Source of the DNA: DAOVRD01 sp964521715
GTDB lineage: Bacteria; Planctomycetota; Brocadiia; SM23-32
Direction: 5' to 3'
Length of the DNA: 64,000 nt
NCBI GenBank assembly: GCA_964521715.1
Contig: CAZFSS010000019.1
Span: forward strand, 3,821 to 67,820
Shown here piece by piece: positions 17,985 to 25,936 of this stretch. Each line of letters opens with the position of its first letter. The first letter of the stretch is position 1. The position numbers and the translations under genes are program-made. Below the pieces are notes generated by a model, which worked only from the letters and a program-made list of their open reading frames with translations, did no database searches and was not told where the DNA came from.

Positions 17985-18228
17985 GCTTCGCGCATGCGCG
18001 GCCAGCCGGCCGGGCTTGCACCGTCTCGATGAACGCCAGCGTCTCCAACGGCACGCGCCCCTCGGCGGCATGGGCTGGCGCGAACATGTAGCTACGCTCG
18101 CTGCCCGGTCTCCGGAGCCGCTCCGTCTACGGGCGCGCCTCCTCCGGGCTGCCAGCGACATGGGTGCTAGCCCATTCGCGCAGCATGGTACCGCCAGGCA
18201 ACACCTGGGACAAGAGGGAATCGGTAGT
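17985..18228. other. Intergenic upstream of the toroid gene
   Basis: This should contain the toroid gene's promoter on the minus strand and possibly unrecognised N-terminal remains of the integrase relic that follows. I cannot identify either. Confidence 0.3.
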
Positions 18229-18430
18229 GATCCCTCTGGCCGCGTGGCCGCGTTGTGGATACTCACGCTCTTTGCCACGCCGTTGGGACCCACCTGAGCA
18301 AGAACGGCGTCGCCCCCCCCGCACCGCCAAGGAGGCGATGCGCCACTCGTCTCTCGACCTCACCATGAACGTCTACACGGACCCCAGCCTGCTGGACGTG
18401 GCCGGGGCACTGGACGTCCTACCGAGCCCC
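18229..18430 (+). pseudogene. Tyrosine recombinase C-terminal relic 2
   Basis: With frameshifts removed, the stretch reads DPSGRVA, DTHALCHAVGTHLSKNGV, PRTAKEAMRHSSLDLTMNV and YTDPSLLDVAGALDVLP. This is the catalytic end of an integrase. The box II arginine (HALR in active enzymes) is Cys here, while the nucleophile Tyr in NVYTDP is kept. One frameshift falls in a run of eight C at 18313-18320 and another just before the HALC box. It is inactive, unless the C-run is a sequencing error; the lost arginine argues against that rescue. Confidence 0.75.
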
Positions 18431-18641
18431 TTGCTCAGGATGCAGGGCGGGATGGCAGACGGCATGGCGGTGGGAGCCCAGAGGGCTTGCCGTCTGCGGC
18501 CGCCCGTGTTAGGATGGCACCCCGCCACAGCCGCAAGGAACCGTGCTACCTCACGTGCTCCGAAACGTCTCATCTTGCTGAACCGATACAGCGTTGTCTT
18601 CGACGTCCATAACGTCCGTAACACACAGTTGCCGGTTCGTC

Positions 18642-18670
18642 TTGACACTCCCCCCGCCCGGTGCTATACC
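18642..18670 (+). promoter_or_regulatory. Sigma70-type promoter
   Basis: TTGACA at 18642-18647 and TATACC at 18665-18670 are 17 bases apart. Transcription would begin near 18677, about 40 bases before the coding start at 18716. This fits the following gene well. Confidence 0.6.
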
Positions 18671-18715
18671 CCTCCTCCGTCGTGACCGCCTATGCGTCTG
18701 CAGAAGGAACGCTCA

Positions 18716-19687
18716 ATGACAATACCCATCAGCTTCATCGTGGACGACCCCGCACCGTTGATCAACGTCTACTGGTGGCACGTCGCCGGCCGGTCGAGCG
18801 ACGGAACGCCGCTGCTTAAGTCCGGCGAGCCGGTCGTGCGCGACGTGCCAGTGGACTTCATCCGCCGGTTTACCGACGTCATCAAGCGCCGGGGCATACG
18901 CGGCAAGTTCAGCGTCCTGCCCATCCCGGCCGGGCTCGGGCCCATCACCGAAGGTTGGCCGGGCTGCGACCGCAGGGGGCTGGAGGACTGGCTCTCGGTA
19001 GCGCGCGAACGGGTCGCCCCGCAGATGGACATCACGCCGGAGATCCTCACCCACGCCCAGGCCGTCGACCTGAGCACGATGGGCCTGCTGGACGAGAACG
19101 AGCGCGACTGGGCCTCGCACCAGACCCACGAGACACTGACGCCCTACATCGCCACCGCGTTGCGGCTCCTCAACGAAGTCGGCCTGGAGGCGACCGGCGT
19201 GACCTCGCCGTGGGACTTCGGCCGCGAGGTGGAGCCCGACTACCGAATCGCCATCCGGACCGCGATGAAGGAGGTGAACGGCCGGGAGCAGACCTGGTAC
19301 TTCCTCCACACGGACACGTGCACCGTCGAGCCGCGCTCGCAGGTCGTCTGGCGAGAAGGCGACGCCTACCTCGTCAGCCTCTGGTCACGCTGCAACGACT
19401 TCATCTGGGACTCGATGGAGACCGCGCAGACAGACGACGCCTACGTCTGCTCTGTCGCCGACAAGTTCTTGACGGAGGACGCCACCGCCGGCCGCCTGCC
19501 AGAACTCCTACGCGCCAGGGAGCCCATCATCTTCCACAGCCACTGGCAGAGCCTCTTCTCCAACGGCCGCGAAACCGGCCTCCGCATCCTCGACGAAGTC
19601 GGCCGCCGCGTACAAGCAGGCTGGGGCAACAAAGTGCGCTGGCTCAAATGCAGCGATCTTGCGGCCGAGATCGCCAGCGATCAGTAA
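18716..19687 (+). CDS. Polysaccharide-deacetylase-like barrel protein
   Basis: The 323-residue protein looks like a member of the glycoside hydrolase/deacetylase beta/alpha barrel fold. FIVDDPAPLINVYW near residue 6 gives a DD pair, GIRGKFSVLPIPAG a barrel strand, ASHQTHETLTPYIATALRLL a His-containing helix start near residue 135, and EPIIFHSHWQSLFSNG near residue 280 the late histidines. These could bind a metal as in NodB-type deacetylases, but the classical HxxxH spacing is not obvious, so activity is uncertain. AAGGAAC precedes the ATG at 18716 and a strong promoter lies about 40 bases upstream. It stands alone. Confidence 0.55.
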   Translation: MTIPISFIVDDPAPLINVYWWHVAGRSSDGTPLLKSGEPVVRDVPVDFIRRFTDVIKRRGIRGKFSVLPIPAGLGPITEGWPGCDRRGLEDWLSVARERVAPQMDITPEILTHAQAVDLSTMGLLDENERDWASHQTHETLTPYIATALRLLNEVGLEATGVTSPWDFGREVEPDYRIAIRTAMKEVNGREQTWYFLHTDTCTVEPRSQVVWREGDAYLVSLWSRCNDFIWDSMETAQTDDAYVCSVADKFLTEDATAGRLPELLRAREPIIFHSHWQSLFSNGRETGLRILDEVGRRVQAGWGNKVRWLKCSDLAAEIASDQ

Positions 19688-19706
19688 CGTCGCGCAGGAC
19701 CTTGGC

Positions 19707-19760
19707 TGGGGCCCCCGGAGGGACTGGAACCGCCGACCGGCGGATTAGGATCCGTCTATA
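19707..19760 (-). pseudogene. tRNA-Arg(CCT)-like 3' fragment
   Basis: On the minus strand the sequence follows the 3' half of tRNA-Arg(CCT): anticodon arm with CCTAATCCG, variable loop, T arm GGCGGTTCCAGTCC, acceptor strand CTCCGGGGGC and an encoded CCA. The anticodon loop has lost one base and the 5' acceptor and D arm are not recognisable. A tRNA 3' end without its 5' half is what integration of an element at a tRNA gene leaves behind. Confidence 0.6.
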
Positions 19761-19852
19761 CGCACGCTGACAGGGTCATTGTAGCCACGTTCAGCGCTCT
19801 TTGTCCCAGCTGAGGTAACACTGTCGTAGCATCGACTACTGGAGGTGCACTA

Positions 19853-20407
19853 ATGGGGCTAAGTCGAAGACAGATAGGTGGGATCTGTGCCTCGTGTGCC
19901 CTCCTTTTCCTGGCCTTGGCGGCGGTCTACAGGCTCCGCTCGGCGAAGGTCGGCGCACGTCGTGCCGCCAGCGCCGCGAAGCTGCACTCCTGGGGCTTGG
20001 CCATCCTGTTCTACCGAGAGATGAAGGGCGAGTATCCGGGCAGCCTTCAGACGCTCATCGACGTGGGCATCGTCGATGACTGCCCGTCCCTGGTTGATCC
20101 CTTTGATGAGGCGGCGGCCGCACCGGCCGCCGGCCCTAGCTATGCCTACGTGGGCGCCATCTCCAAGGATACGCCCCAGTGGACGATCATCGCCTACAGC
20201 CGTGAGGGGATGGTGCCCGGGGAGCGGCTGGTGCTCTGGAACGACCCGGATCCCAGCGTGGACTGGGTGTCAGAGGCGGACCTGCACGCGCCGGAGGGCC
20301 GAGTCTCCCTCGGCAAGAGCTACGAGGCGGTGGCGGCGGCGTTCGGCGAGATCCTGACTCACGAGCGCGACGCCGAGCTGAGGCAGTTCTACGAGATCGA
20401 GGACTGA
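19853..20407 (+). CDS. Pseudopilin-like membrane-anchored protein
   Basis: 184 residues. A short basic start (GLSRRQ) precedes one hydrophobic helix, IGGICASCALLFLALAAVY, then a helical SAKVGARRAASAAKLHSWG stretch and the phrase FYREMKGEYPGSLQTLID, which is typical of type II secretion system G-like pseudopilins in planctomycete-type genomes. The rest, with YAYVGAISKDTPQWTIIAYS, suits the small beta part. A clear prepilin peptidase site (G before F-T-L-x-E) is missing, so it may be anchored but not assembled. GGAGGTG precedes the ATG. It sits between two tRNA fragments. Confidence 0.6.
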   Translation: MGLSRRQIGGICASCALLFLALAAVYRLRSAKVGARRAASAAKLHSWGLAILFYREMKGEYPGSLQTLIDVGIVDDCPSLVDPFDEAAAAPAAGPSYAYVGAISKDTPQWTIIAYSREGMVPGERLVLWNDPDPSVDWVSEADLHAPEGRVSLGKSYEAVAAAFGEILTHERDAELRQFYEIED

Positions 20408-20454
20408 CCCAGTCTGTGCCGCGGCCCACTTCATCCAGAACTTCATCCACCGTT

Positions 20455-20472
20455 TCCGCCAGTTCTTGCACC
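20455..20472 (+). repeat. 18-bp direct repeat, copy 1
   Basis: TCCGCCAGTTCTTGCACC is identical to 20729-20746. The two copies enclose a 3' fragment of tRNA-Gly. They could be remains of attachment-site or insertion duplication, or a small dispersed motif. Confidence 0.6.
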
Positions 20473-20621
20473 GACTCCTGTCTACTGCTGTCATCTCCTG
20501 GCAAGCCATGGCACAGAACGAGGTGGCAGGTGTTCAGCCGGGGCAGGTCACAACTCGCGCGGGTCGGAACAGATGGGGGCTCTCGTGCCCCTACAGAGGG
20601 CTCTCAGCCGAAATGAAGGGC
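20473..20621. other. Intergenic, nothing recognised
   Basis: No gene or structured element is visible between the 18-bp repeat and the tRNA-Gly fragment. Confidence 0.35.
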
Positions 20622-20702
20622 GGTGCGGGGGACGGGAGTCGGACCCGCGACGTCCAGCTTGGGAAGCTGAACACCTGCAGTTCTAAGACCCAAACGAGCT
20701 GG
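20622..20702 (-). pseudogene. tRNA-Gly(CCC)-like 3' fragment
   Basis: On the minus strand TCAGC-TTCCCAA-GCTGG is a glycine anticodon arm (loop TTCCCAA, anticodon CCC), followed by a T arm GCGGG-TCCGACT-CCCGT and acceptor strand CCCCCGC with ACC. The matching 5' acceptor GCGGGGG is absent and the D-arm region has an abnormal insertion, so it is not a working tRNA. Flanking 18-bp direct repeats lie at 20455 and 20729. Confidence 0.6.
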
Positions 20703-20728
20703 CAGTTACGACTTACGCTTCCGACCGC

Positions 20729-20746
20729 TCCGCCAGTTCTTGCACC
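20729..20746 (+). repeat. 18-bp direct repeat, copy 2
   Basis: Identical to 20455-20472, in the same orientation, about 257 bases downstream of it, on the other side of the tRNA-Gly fragment. Confidence 0.6.
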
Positions 20747-20831
20747 AGCTGCGCCGACAGGGGTCAACGCCGACCGTTACACCTGCTACCGCTCCCCAAC
20801 ATCCGTCCGCAAGACGCTATCTCCGGCGCCA

Positions 20832-21116
20832 TCACACACGACCTACGACTTGCGCGCCGGCCCTCTGCAGCCCCAGGACCTCGGCCTCAACGTATTCGCG
20901 GAAGCTGTCCATGTCCGTGGAGTAGCGGTAGCCCGCCCGGTTCGCTGCCGCTTCGGTTGCCCGTCCCTCACCCAGCAGGACGGCCACCGGCTGACTGAGG
21001 CCCTCTTGGAGCCCGGCAGGCCATGCCAGATCCAGCATGGCCACCGGCCTGCCGGTGTCCGGATCGGCCAGCTCATAGGGACACTCTCCCTTGGCGAAGA
21101 TCGGGCCTGGGTTGCT
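20832..21116 (-). CDS. Hypothetical protein downstream of the DUF499-like gene, start unclear
   Basis: Directly after the stop of the preceding minus-strand gene, and in the same frame, about 94 codons stay open and read like protein: PIFAKGECPYELADPDTGRP, LDLAWPAGLQEGLSQPVAVL and STDMDSFREYVEAEVLGLQ. The first ATG is only at 21044; a GTG is six bases before it. Either a small gene has lost or hidden its start, or the upstream stop is a mutation within a longer gene. Family not recognised. It shares the fate of the truncated gene before it. Confidence 0.45.
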   Translation of the reverse strand, partial: SNPGPIFAKGECPYELADPDTGRPVAMLDLAWPAGLQEGLSQPVAVLLGEGRATEAAANRAGYRYSTDMDSFREYVEAEVLGLQRAGAQVVGRV

Positions 21117-22175
21117 TTACTGCAGCTGAACACGGTCCGAAAGCCCCAGGTCGCGAAGGATCTGCCTGATATCTGACTCGAAGGCTCCGGCAACGTCGCT
21201 TTGGACCGTCACCGCGAACACAATGCCGATCTTGAGGTCGGAGCCGCTTCGCAGCTTCGGCAGTACCTTTGTCCCCAGCCGATTCCAGACCTCAGGCGGC
21301 ACATCACCGGAGATCCGGAAGGTTCGCACACCTGCACCCGGCGTGGGTTCCGGCTTCGGCTCGGGACCAGGCTCGGCGGTCAGCTCGGGTTCAGGCTCTT
21401 CACCCGGCAAAGGTTCCGGCGGGGCCTTCAGCATCTTGGCCTTTGACTTCAGCAGAAGGAACACGCCCGCCTCAAAGGCCACCTCCTCAGGCGCGATGAG
21501 TCCGCCGTACCAGACGCGCTCGTATCCGCCGTCTGGCTTCTGCCCGGAAGCCAGACCGAAGTCGCCCCTCGACACGAACTCAACGATCTTGCCGCGCAGC
21601 ACCGTGTCCGGGTCCAGCAGGCGTGTCAGAGAACCGTTCAGGAAGCTCTGGCGAAGGCTCGAAAGCGGCCACGCGCCGGACTCCTTGAGCGCAGGCGGCC
21701 AGTTCCGCTCGATGTAGCCCGCGCCCACAGATTCGTTCAGGAGCGCCTGCGACTTCAGTGCCGTGATGACCCGACCACAAAGCGTCTCACCGCTACTGGA
21801 ATGGCCCGCCCCAAGATCAATGGCCTTCAGCCCGTCCGGTTCCTGGTTGTCAGCGATGACCACGAAGCGATACCCGCCCCAGACCTCGTCCTTGGCGGCC
21901 TCTTCGGCATCGGGTACCTTCGACTGGATTTCAGCCCTGTCTGAACGGTCGAAATCGCCCCCCAGCGTTCCCTCAGCGATCTCCTTGGCCACGCGCTTCC
22001 ATGCCAGCCACAGCTCGACCTTCTCTCGAAGGTCGCGGCCGGGCCTCTTCAGACACCAGACCAGTGAGCCGGGGTAGAGCCTGGGCGACTTGCCGCGCTG
22101 CTTTGTCCATTCCGCGATCTGCTCTCGCAGGCCGCCGGTGCCCGTCCACTCAGACTCCGGCTCGGCCACTGCTAG
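21117..22175 (-). pseudogene. 5'-truncated DUF499-type ATPase gene, C-terminal part
   Basis: About 350 codons remain. The order of segments (LYPGSLVWCLKRPGRDLREK, LWLAWKRVAKEIAEG, a polar helix, VWGGYRFVVI, then a mixed region with a Pro/Glu-rich linker and a small final domain FRISGDVPPEVWNRL) resembles the C-terminal part of DUF499 proteins, large ATPases that accompany DUF1156 methylases in presumed defence loci. This match is from memory of the family and needs a profile search. The ATPase half is absent: the gene begins at the left end of the insertion sequence and what lies beyond the IS is an unrelated gene. The first codons of the open frame come from the IS end. Confidence 0.5.
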
Positions 22176-23627
22176 CCTATAGTTTTGCACTTTTCGGGCG
22201 TGTGCCCGTGCAGTGGGGGTAAAGAAAAGGCTCCAATCTCTGTTGTCGTCAAAGCTCCTGAAGCAGCGCTCGACTGCTTCCTTGAGCGGAGATTGGAGCC
22301 ATGCGCGATTCTATCCTGGACGCCGCTCTGATGGCAATGGTCTTGTCGGCAACGCACGGCGTTTTCACCAGGCCGAGCCTGGGCAGTTTCCTCGCCCTGG
22401 CGGCCGGCTGGGTGCTCTGCCGCACCCGCCGCACCACCACTGGCCTGATCGTCGCAGCGGACGCGGCCGGCACAAAGCACTTCAGCTCCTATCACCGTCT
22501 TTTCAGCCACGGCGCCTGGTCGGCCCGACGCTTCTGGCTCGGCATCCTGCAGGTGGCGGTGCGGGCGCTCTGTCCCACTGGCCAGCTGGTGCTGATCGGC
22601 GACGATACCGTGCAGGGCAAGTGCGGCAGGAAGATTAGCGGGGCCTCCAACTGGCGCAACGCCTGCGGCTCTACCCGCCAGCAGTATCGGTTCCTCTGGG
22701 GCCTGGACCTGGTCATCCTCGCACTGGCCGTCGATTTCCGCGGCAAGACCTTCTGCCTGCCGATCAACCTGCGCCTCTACCGCAAGGAAGACGACTGCCG
22801 GCGCTCGGGCAGGCCCTACCGGACCCGCAACGAACTGATGGGGGAGATGGTCCGGGAGGCGCTGGAGGCCCTGCCCGGCCGCCCTGTGGTGCTTCTGGCA
22901 GACGGCCACTTCGCCACGCGCACGCTCCTTTCGAGTATGCCCCCGGGCCTGACCGCCATAACGCCCCTTCGGCGAGATGCGGCCATCTGGCGCCTGCCCG
23001 GCCCCAGGAGCAGAGGCAGCAAAGGACGCCCTGCGGCCAAGGGTCCGCGCCTGCCGACGCCCGAGAGCCTCGCCCGCGACGGCCGGCGGCCCTGGCAGGT
23101 CACGCCCGAGGGTCGGCAGGTCAAGGCATTCGAGGTCCTTTGGTATGGCGTCATGAAAGCCCAGCGCATCCGCCTCGTCATCGTGCGGCAGAAGAACCCC
23201 CGCGAGCCCTACGGATACTTCCTGTGCACGGACCCCACCTGGGAGCCGGACGCCATCCTTTCCTCCTACGCGCGGCGCTGGACCATCGAGATAGCGATCC
23301 GCGACGCCAAGCAGCATGGCGGTCTGGCCGACTCCCAGTGCCGGGTGGCGCAGGCCGTGGAGCGCCAGCACGCCTTCAGCCTCGGCATGATGACGCTGGT
23401 GATGGCCTGGTACATGGACGTGGGCCAGCAGAGCGACCGCCTCGCACTGTGGCCCTGGTATCGTCACAAGCGCGGCCCGACCTTTCTGGACATGCTTGCC
23501 CATGCCCGACGCTCGAGCCTACTGGTGCGACTTTCCACCAACTCTGGTCGCAACCCAGACATGGGCCAAAACACTCAGGCCCTCACACGCTACCTCAGGA
23601 CCGCTGCATGAACTGCAAAACTACAGG
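22176..23627 (+). mobile_element. IS701/IS4-clade insertion sequence
   Basis: The element is about 1452 bp. Its ends are imperfect inverted repeats, CCTATAGTTTTGCACTT at 22176-22192 and AACTGCAAAACTACAGG at 23611-23627 (15 of 17 pair). CTAG abuts both ends (22172-22175 and 23628-23631), fitting the 4-bp YTAR target duplication known for IS701. It carries one intact transposase gene, so it may be active or recently inserted. Confidence 0.85.
22301..23611 (+). CDS. IS701/IS4-type DDE transposase
   Basis: The 436-residue protein is a DDE transposase. The catalytic residues I can assign are D101 or D102 in VLIGDDTVQGK, D201 in VLLADGHFATRT and E330 in YARRWTIEIAIRDAKQHGG; the last shows the full Y-(2)-R-(3)-E-(6)-K signature of the IS4 group. 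An insertion rich in basic residues lies between D201 and E330 (PRSRGSKGRPAAKGPR). GGAG precedes the ATG. The reading frame is intact from end to end, and the stop codon lies at the start of the right inverted repeat, as is common in compact IS elements. Confidence 0.9.
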   Translation: MRDSILDAALMAMVLSATHGVFTRPSLGSFLALAAGWVLCRTRRTTTGLIVAADAAGTKHFSSYHRLFSHGAWSARRFWLGILQVAVRALCPTGQLVLIGDDTVQGKCGRKISGASNWRNACGSTRQQYRFLWGLDLVILALAVDFRGKTFCLPINLRLYRKEDDCRRSGRPYRTRNELMGEMVREALEALPGRPVVLLADGHFATRTLLSSMPPGLTAITPLRRDAAIWRLPGPRSRGSKGRPAAKGPRLPTPESLARDGRRPWQVTPEGRQVKAFEVLWYGVMKAQRIRLVIVRQKNPREPYGYFLCTDPTWEPDAILSSYARRWTIEIAIRDAKQHGGLADSQCRVAQAVERQHAFSLGMMTLVMAWYMDVGQQSDRLALWPWYRHKRGPTFLDMLAHARRSSLLVRLSTNSGRNPDMGQNTQALTRYLRTAA

Positions 23628-23664
23628 CTAGTGACGAACGGACTACCTAGTGGCACGGGCGCCC

Positions 23665-24870
23665 TCACGGGCGTTGGAAGGTGCCGTCGGGCAGGCGGCT
23701 GACCGTCCAGTCGGGGTTCTTGTCGTCCGCGGGGAACCGGGCGGCGAGCCCCTCGTCGAACTCGATCCCGAGGCCCGGCGAATCGTTCGGATACGCAGTC
23801 CCGTCCCTCACCTCCGGCATGCCGGGGAAGACGTCCTGCTCCTCCTGGCAGCGTCCCGCCCATTCCTGTATGCCGAAGTTGTGGCACGCCACGTCCAGGT
23901 GCACGTTCGCCGCCATGCCGACCGGCGAGACGTCGCCCGGCCCGTGCCACGCGGTCCGCACGCCGAACGCCGCGCACGTGTGCGCCAGCTTCAGCGCCGG
24001 CGTGATGCCCCCGATCTGCGACACGTGCACGCGGATGAAGTCGATCCATCGCTCGGCCACGGGCCGCATCCACTCGAGCGGGTTGTTGAACAGCTCGCCC
24101 ATCGCGATCGGCGTGGCGCAGGCGGCGCGGATGTTGGCCAGCCACTCGACGTCCTCCGGCGCGACCGGGTCCTCAAGGAAGAAGAGCCGGTGCGGCTCGA
24201 CCGCCTTCGCCAGCCAGACGGCGTCGATCGGCGCCAGCCTCTCGTGCACGTCGTAGAGCAGCTCGACTTCCTCGCCGAGTTCAGCGCGCAGGTACTCGAA
24301 CAGGCCGGGGACGCAGCGCAGCTTCTGGCGCGGGTCGAAGTAGGCGCCCGGCGCGCCGCCCTCGGGCGGGACGATCGCCTCCTGATGCGGCCCCTCATAG
24401 CCTCCCATCTGGCAGCGGACGTGCCTGTAGCCCCGCCCCATCAGCGCGCGGGCCCGCTCGGCGACCTCCTCCGGCCCCTTTCCGTTGGCGTGGGCGTACA
24501 CGGCCGCGCCCGGCCGGCACTTGCCGCCCCAGAGCTGATAGCACGGCATGCCGGCCAGCTTGCCTTTGATGTCCCAGAGCGCCATGTCGATGCCGCTTAC
24601 GGCGTTGTTGAGGACCGGCCCGTTGCGCCAGTAGCCGTTGGCCATTCCGCTCTGCCAGAGGTCCTCGATGTCGCGCGGGTCCTTGCCGATGACGAAGGGG
24701 CCGGCGTGGTGGTCGAGCGCTGCCTTCACGGCCAGGTGGCGCTGCGTGAAGGTCGCGCAGCCGAGGCCGTAAAGGCCGTCCTGGTTCGTCATGACCCTGA
24801 CGACTATCAGGCGCGAAGCGCCCGGCTGCGTGATGGCCGTCTGCACGTCCGTGATCTTCAGGTCGCTCAT
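23665..24870 (-). CDS. ManD-type enolase superfamily dehydratase (mannonate dehydratase/RspA group)
   Basis: The 401-residue protein has the N-terminal capping domain and barrel of the mandelate racemase/enolase superfamily. Metal ligands fall at D207 (LLYDVHERL), E233 (FFLEDPV) and E259 (AMGELFNNP), with H209 next to the first; this D-x-H spacing and the positions match D-mannonate dehydratase. YAHANGKGPEE and YRHVRCQMGG add to the match. Members dehydrate D-mannonate or D-gluconate, some with very low activity, so substrate assignment is tentative. It lies 34 bases after an SDR gene on the same strand. The IS right end is about 35 bases beyond its stop. Confidence 0.82.
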   Translation of the reverse strand: MSDLKITDVQTAITQPGASRLIVVRVMTNQDGLYGLGCATFTQRHLAVKAALDHHAGPFVIGKDPRDIEDLWQSGMANGYWRNGPVLNNAVSGIDMALWDIKGKLAGMPCYQLWGGKCRPGAAVYAHANGKGPEEVAERARALMGRGYRHVRCQMGGYEGPHQEAIVPPEGGAPGAYFDPRQKLRCVPGLFEYLRAELGEEVELLYDVHERLAPIDAVWLAKAVEPHRLFFLEDPVAPEDVEWLANIRAACATPIAMGELFNNPLEWMRPVAERWIDFIRVHVSQIGGITPALKLAHTCAAFGVRTAWHGPGDVSPVGMAANVHLDVACHNFGIQEWAGRCQEEQDVFPGMPEVRDGTAYPNDSPGLGIEFDEGLAARFPADDKNPDWTVSRLPDGTFQRP

Positions 24871-24904
24871 GGCGTTCGAGCTCGCAGTGGGATGCGGCGT
24901 GAGC

Positions 24905-25711
24905 CTATATGAACATGCCGGGCGGCGTGAGCTGCGCCGTCAGCCCGCCGTCCACGTAAAGGATCTGCCCGGTGACGTAGGAGGACGCCTCGGACGCCAG
25001 GAACGCGACGGCCATGCCGATCTCTTCGGTCGTGCCTAGCCGTTCCATGGGGATGCCGTTCTCCCGGCCCTTCAGCTTCTCGACCAGATGCGGCGGGACC
25101 GGGTGGGACTTGATGGCCCCCGGCGCAACGGCGTTGACGCGGATGCCATGCGGCGCCAGCTCGATGGCCATGGCCCGCGTCAAGGCGTCGAGCGCGCCCT
25201 TCGAGGCGTCGTAGCCGACAAGTCCCCGGTGCGCGCGCAATCCGGCTACGGAGGAGATGTGGACGATGCCGCCGCCGCCTGCCTCGACCATATGGCGCGC
25301 GACGCGCCGGCTCAGGCCGTAGACGATGCGCACGTTGTCCTCGAAGGAGAGGCGATAGATGTCTTCGGTCAGTTCAAGGAAGGGCGCCGAGCGCAGGTGC
25401 GCGGCGTTGTTGACCAGGAGGTGGATGCGGCCGAAGCGCTCGATCGCTGCGCCGAAGGCCGATTCCGCGCCCTCGGGCGTTGCCAGATCGGCGCTCACCC
25501 ACAGGCATTCGACGCCGGCTTCGGCCAACCGGGCGACCGTCGCCTGCCCGGCCTCCTGCGAGCGCGCGCACAGGAGCAACTTCATGCCCTGCTGGCCGAG
25601 CACGTCGGCGATGCCGCAGCCGATGCCGCGGCTAGCGCCCGTGACGATGGCGACCTTGCCGGCCAGGTCGGGGAACTGCGCTCTGCCCGCCGCCTTCCGC
25701 TCCTCGCCCAT
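24905..25711 (-). CDS. SDR family oxidoreductase
   Basis: The 268-residue protein is a classical short-chain dehydrogenase: cofactor loop VTGASRGIGCGIAD near residue 20, NNAAHLRS at the NNAG position, catalytic Ser in HISSVAG, and YDASK for Tyr and Lys, then NAVAPGAIKS and the C-terminal FLASEASSYVTGQILYVDGG. It should oxidise or reduce a hydroxy/keto substrate with NAD(P). Being upstream of the ManD-type gene in the same direction it may act on a sugar acid such as fructuronate; that is inference. The ATG at 25711 is chosen for length; an upstream one adds 11 residues. Confidence 0.82.
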   Translation of the reverse strand: MGEERKAAGRAQFPDLAGKVAIVTGASRGIGCGIADVLGQQGMKLLLCARSQEAGQATVARLAEAGVECLWVSADLATPEGAESAFGAAIERFGRIHLLVNNAAHLRSAPFLELTEDIYRLSFEDNVRIVYGLSRRVARHMVEAGGGGIVHISSVAGLRAHRGLVGYDASKGALDALTRAMAIELAPHGIRVNAVAPGAIKSHPVPPHLVEKLKGRENGIPMERLGTTEEIGMAVAFLASEASSYVTGQILYVDGGLTAQLTPPGMFI

Positions 25712-25800
25712 CTCGCGTCCCCGCAGGCATGGAATGGCCGGCATTGTAGTTGGCCCCGTGACGCGCGTCAACGCGTCACCTCACCACCCTCACCACGGAG

Positions 25801-25936
25801 ACACGGAGGACACGGAGAACGGCACGGCTGGGGTTAACCACTACGACACGACGAACACAACGGACAATCCTGGCTGTAACGTCGTGGTCGTTGTGTCGTT
25901 GTGGTGTATCGTTGCAGTTCTCTGTGTCCTCCGTCC
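25801..25936. repeat. Imperfect long inverted repeat
   Basis: ACACGGAGGACACGGAGAAC at 25801-25820 pairs with GTTCTCTGTGTCCTCCGTCC at 25917-25936, and an inner pair (25837-25861 with 25883-25905, runs of ACGACAC and GTGTCGT) extends the stem. Such ACACGGAGGACACGG palindromes recur as dispersed non-coding repeats in several planctomycete-like genomes; I infer the same here. It fills the gap between SDR and mutY. Confidence 0.6.

Noticed and set aside
20622..20702. An intact tRNA-Gly
   Set aside because: The 5' acceptor strand and D arm do not pair, so I list it as a fragment.
22172..23503. A minus-strand open frame through the transposase gene
   Set aside because: The plus strand carries the full DDE and YREK signature; the other strand is compositional shadow.
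23650..24912. A plus-strand open frame opposite the ManD-type gene
   Set aside because: The enolase-superfamily ligands are on the minus strand; the plus frame is Arg/Val/His-rich and lacks motifs.
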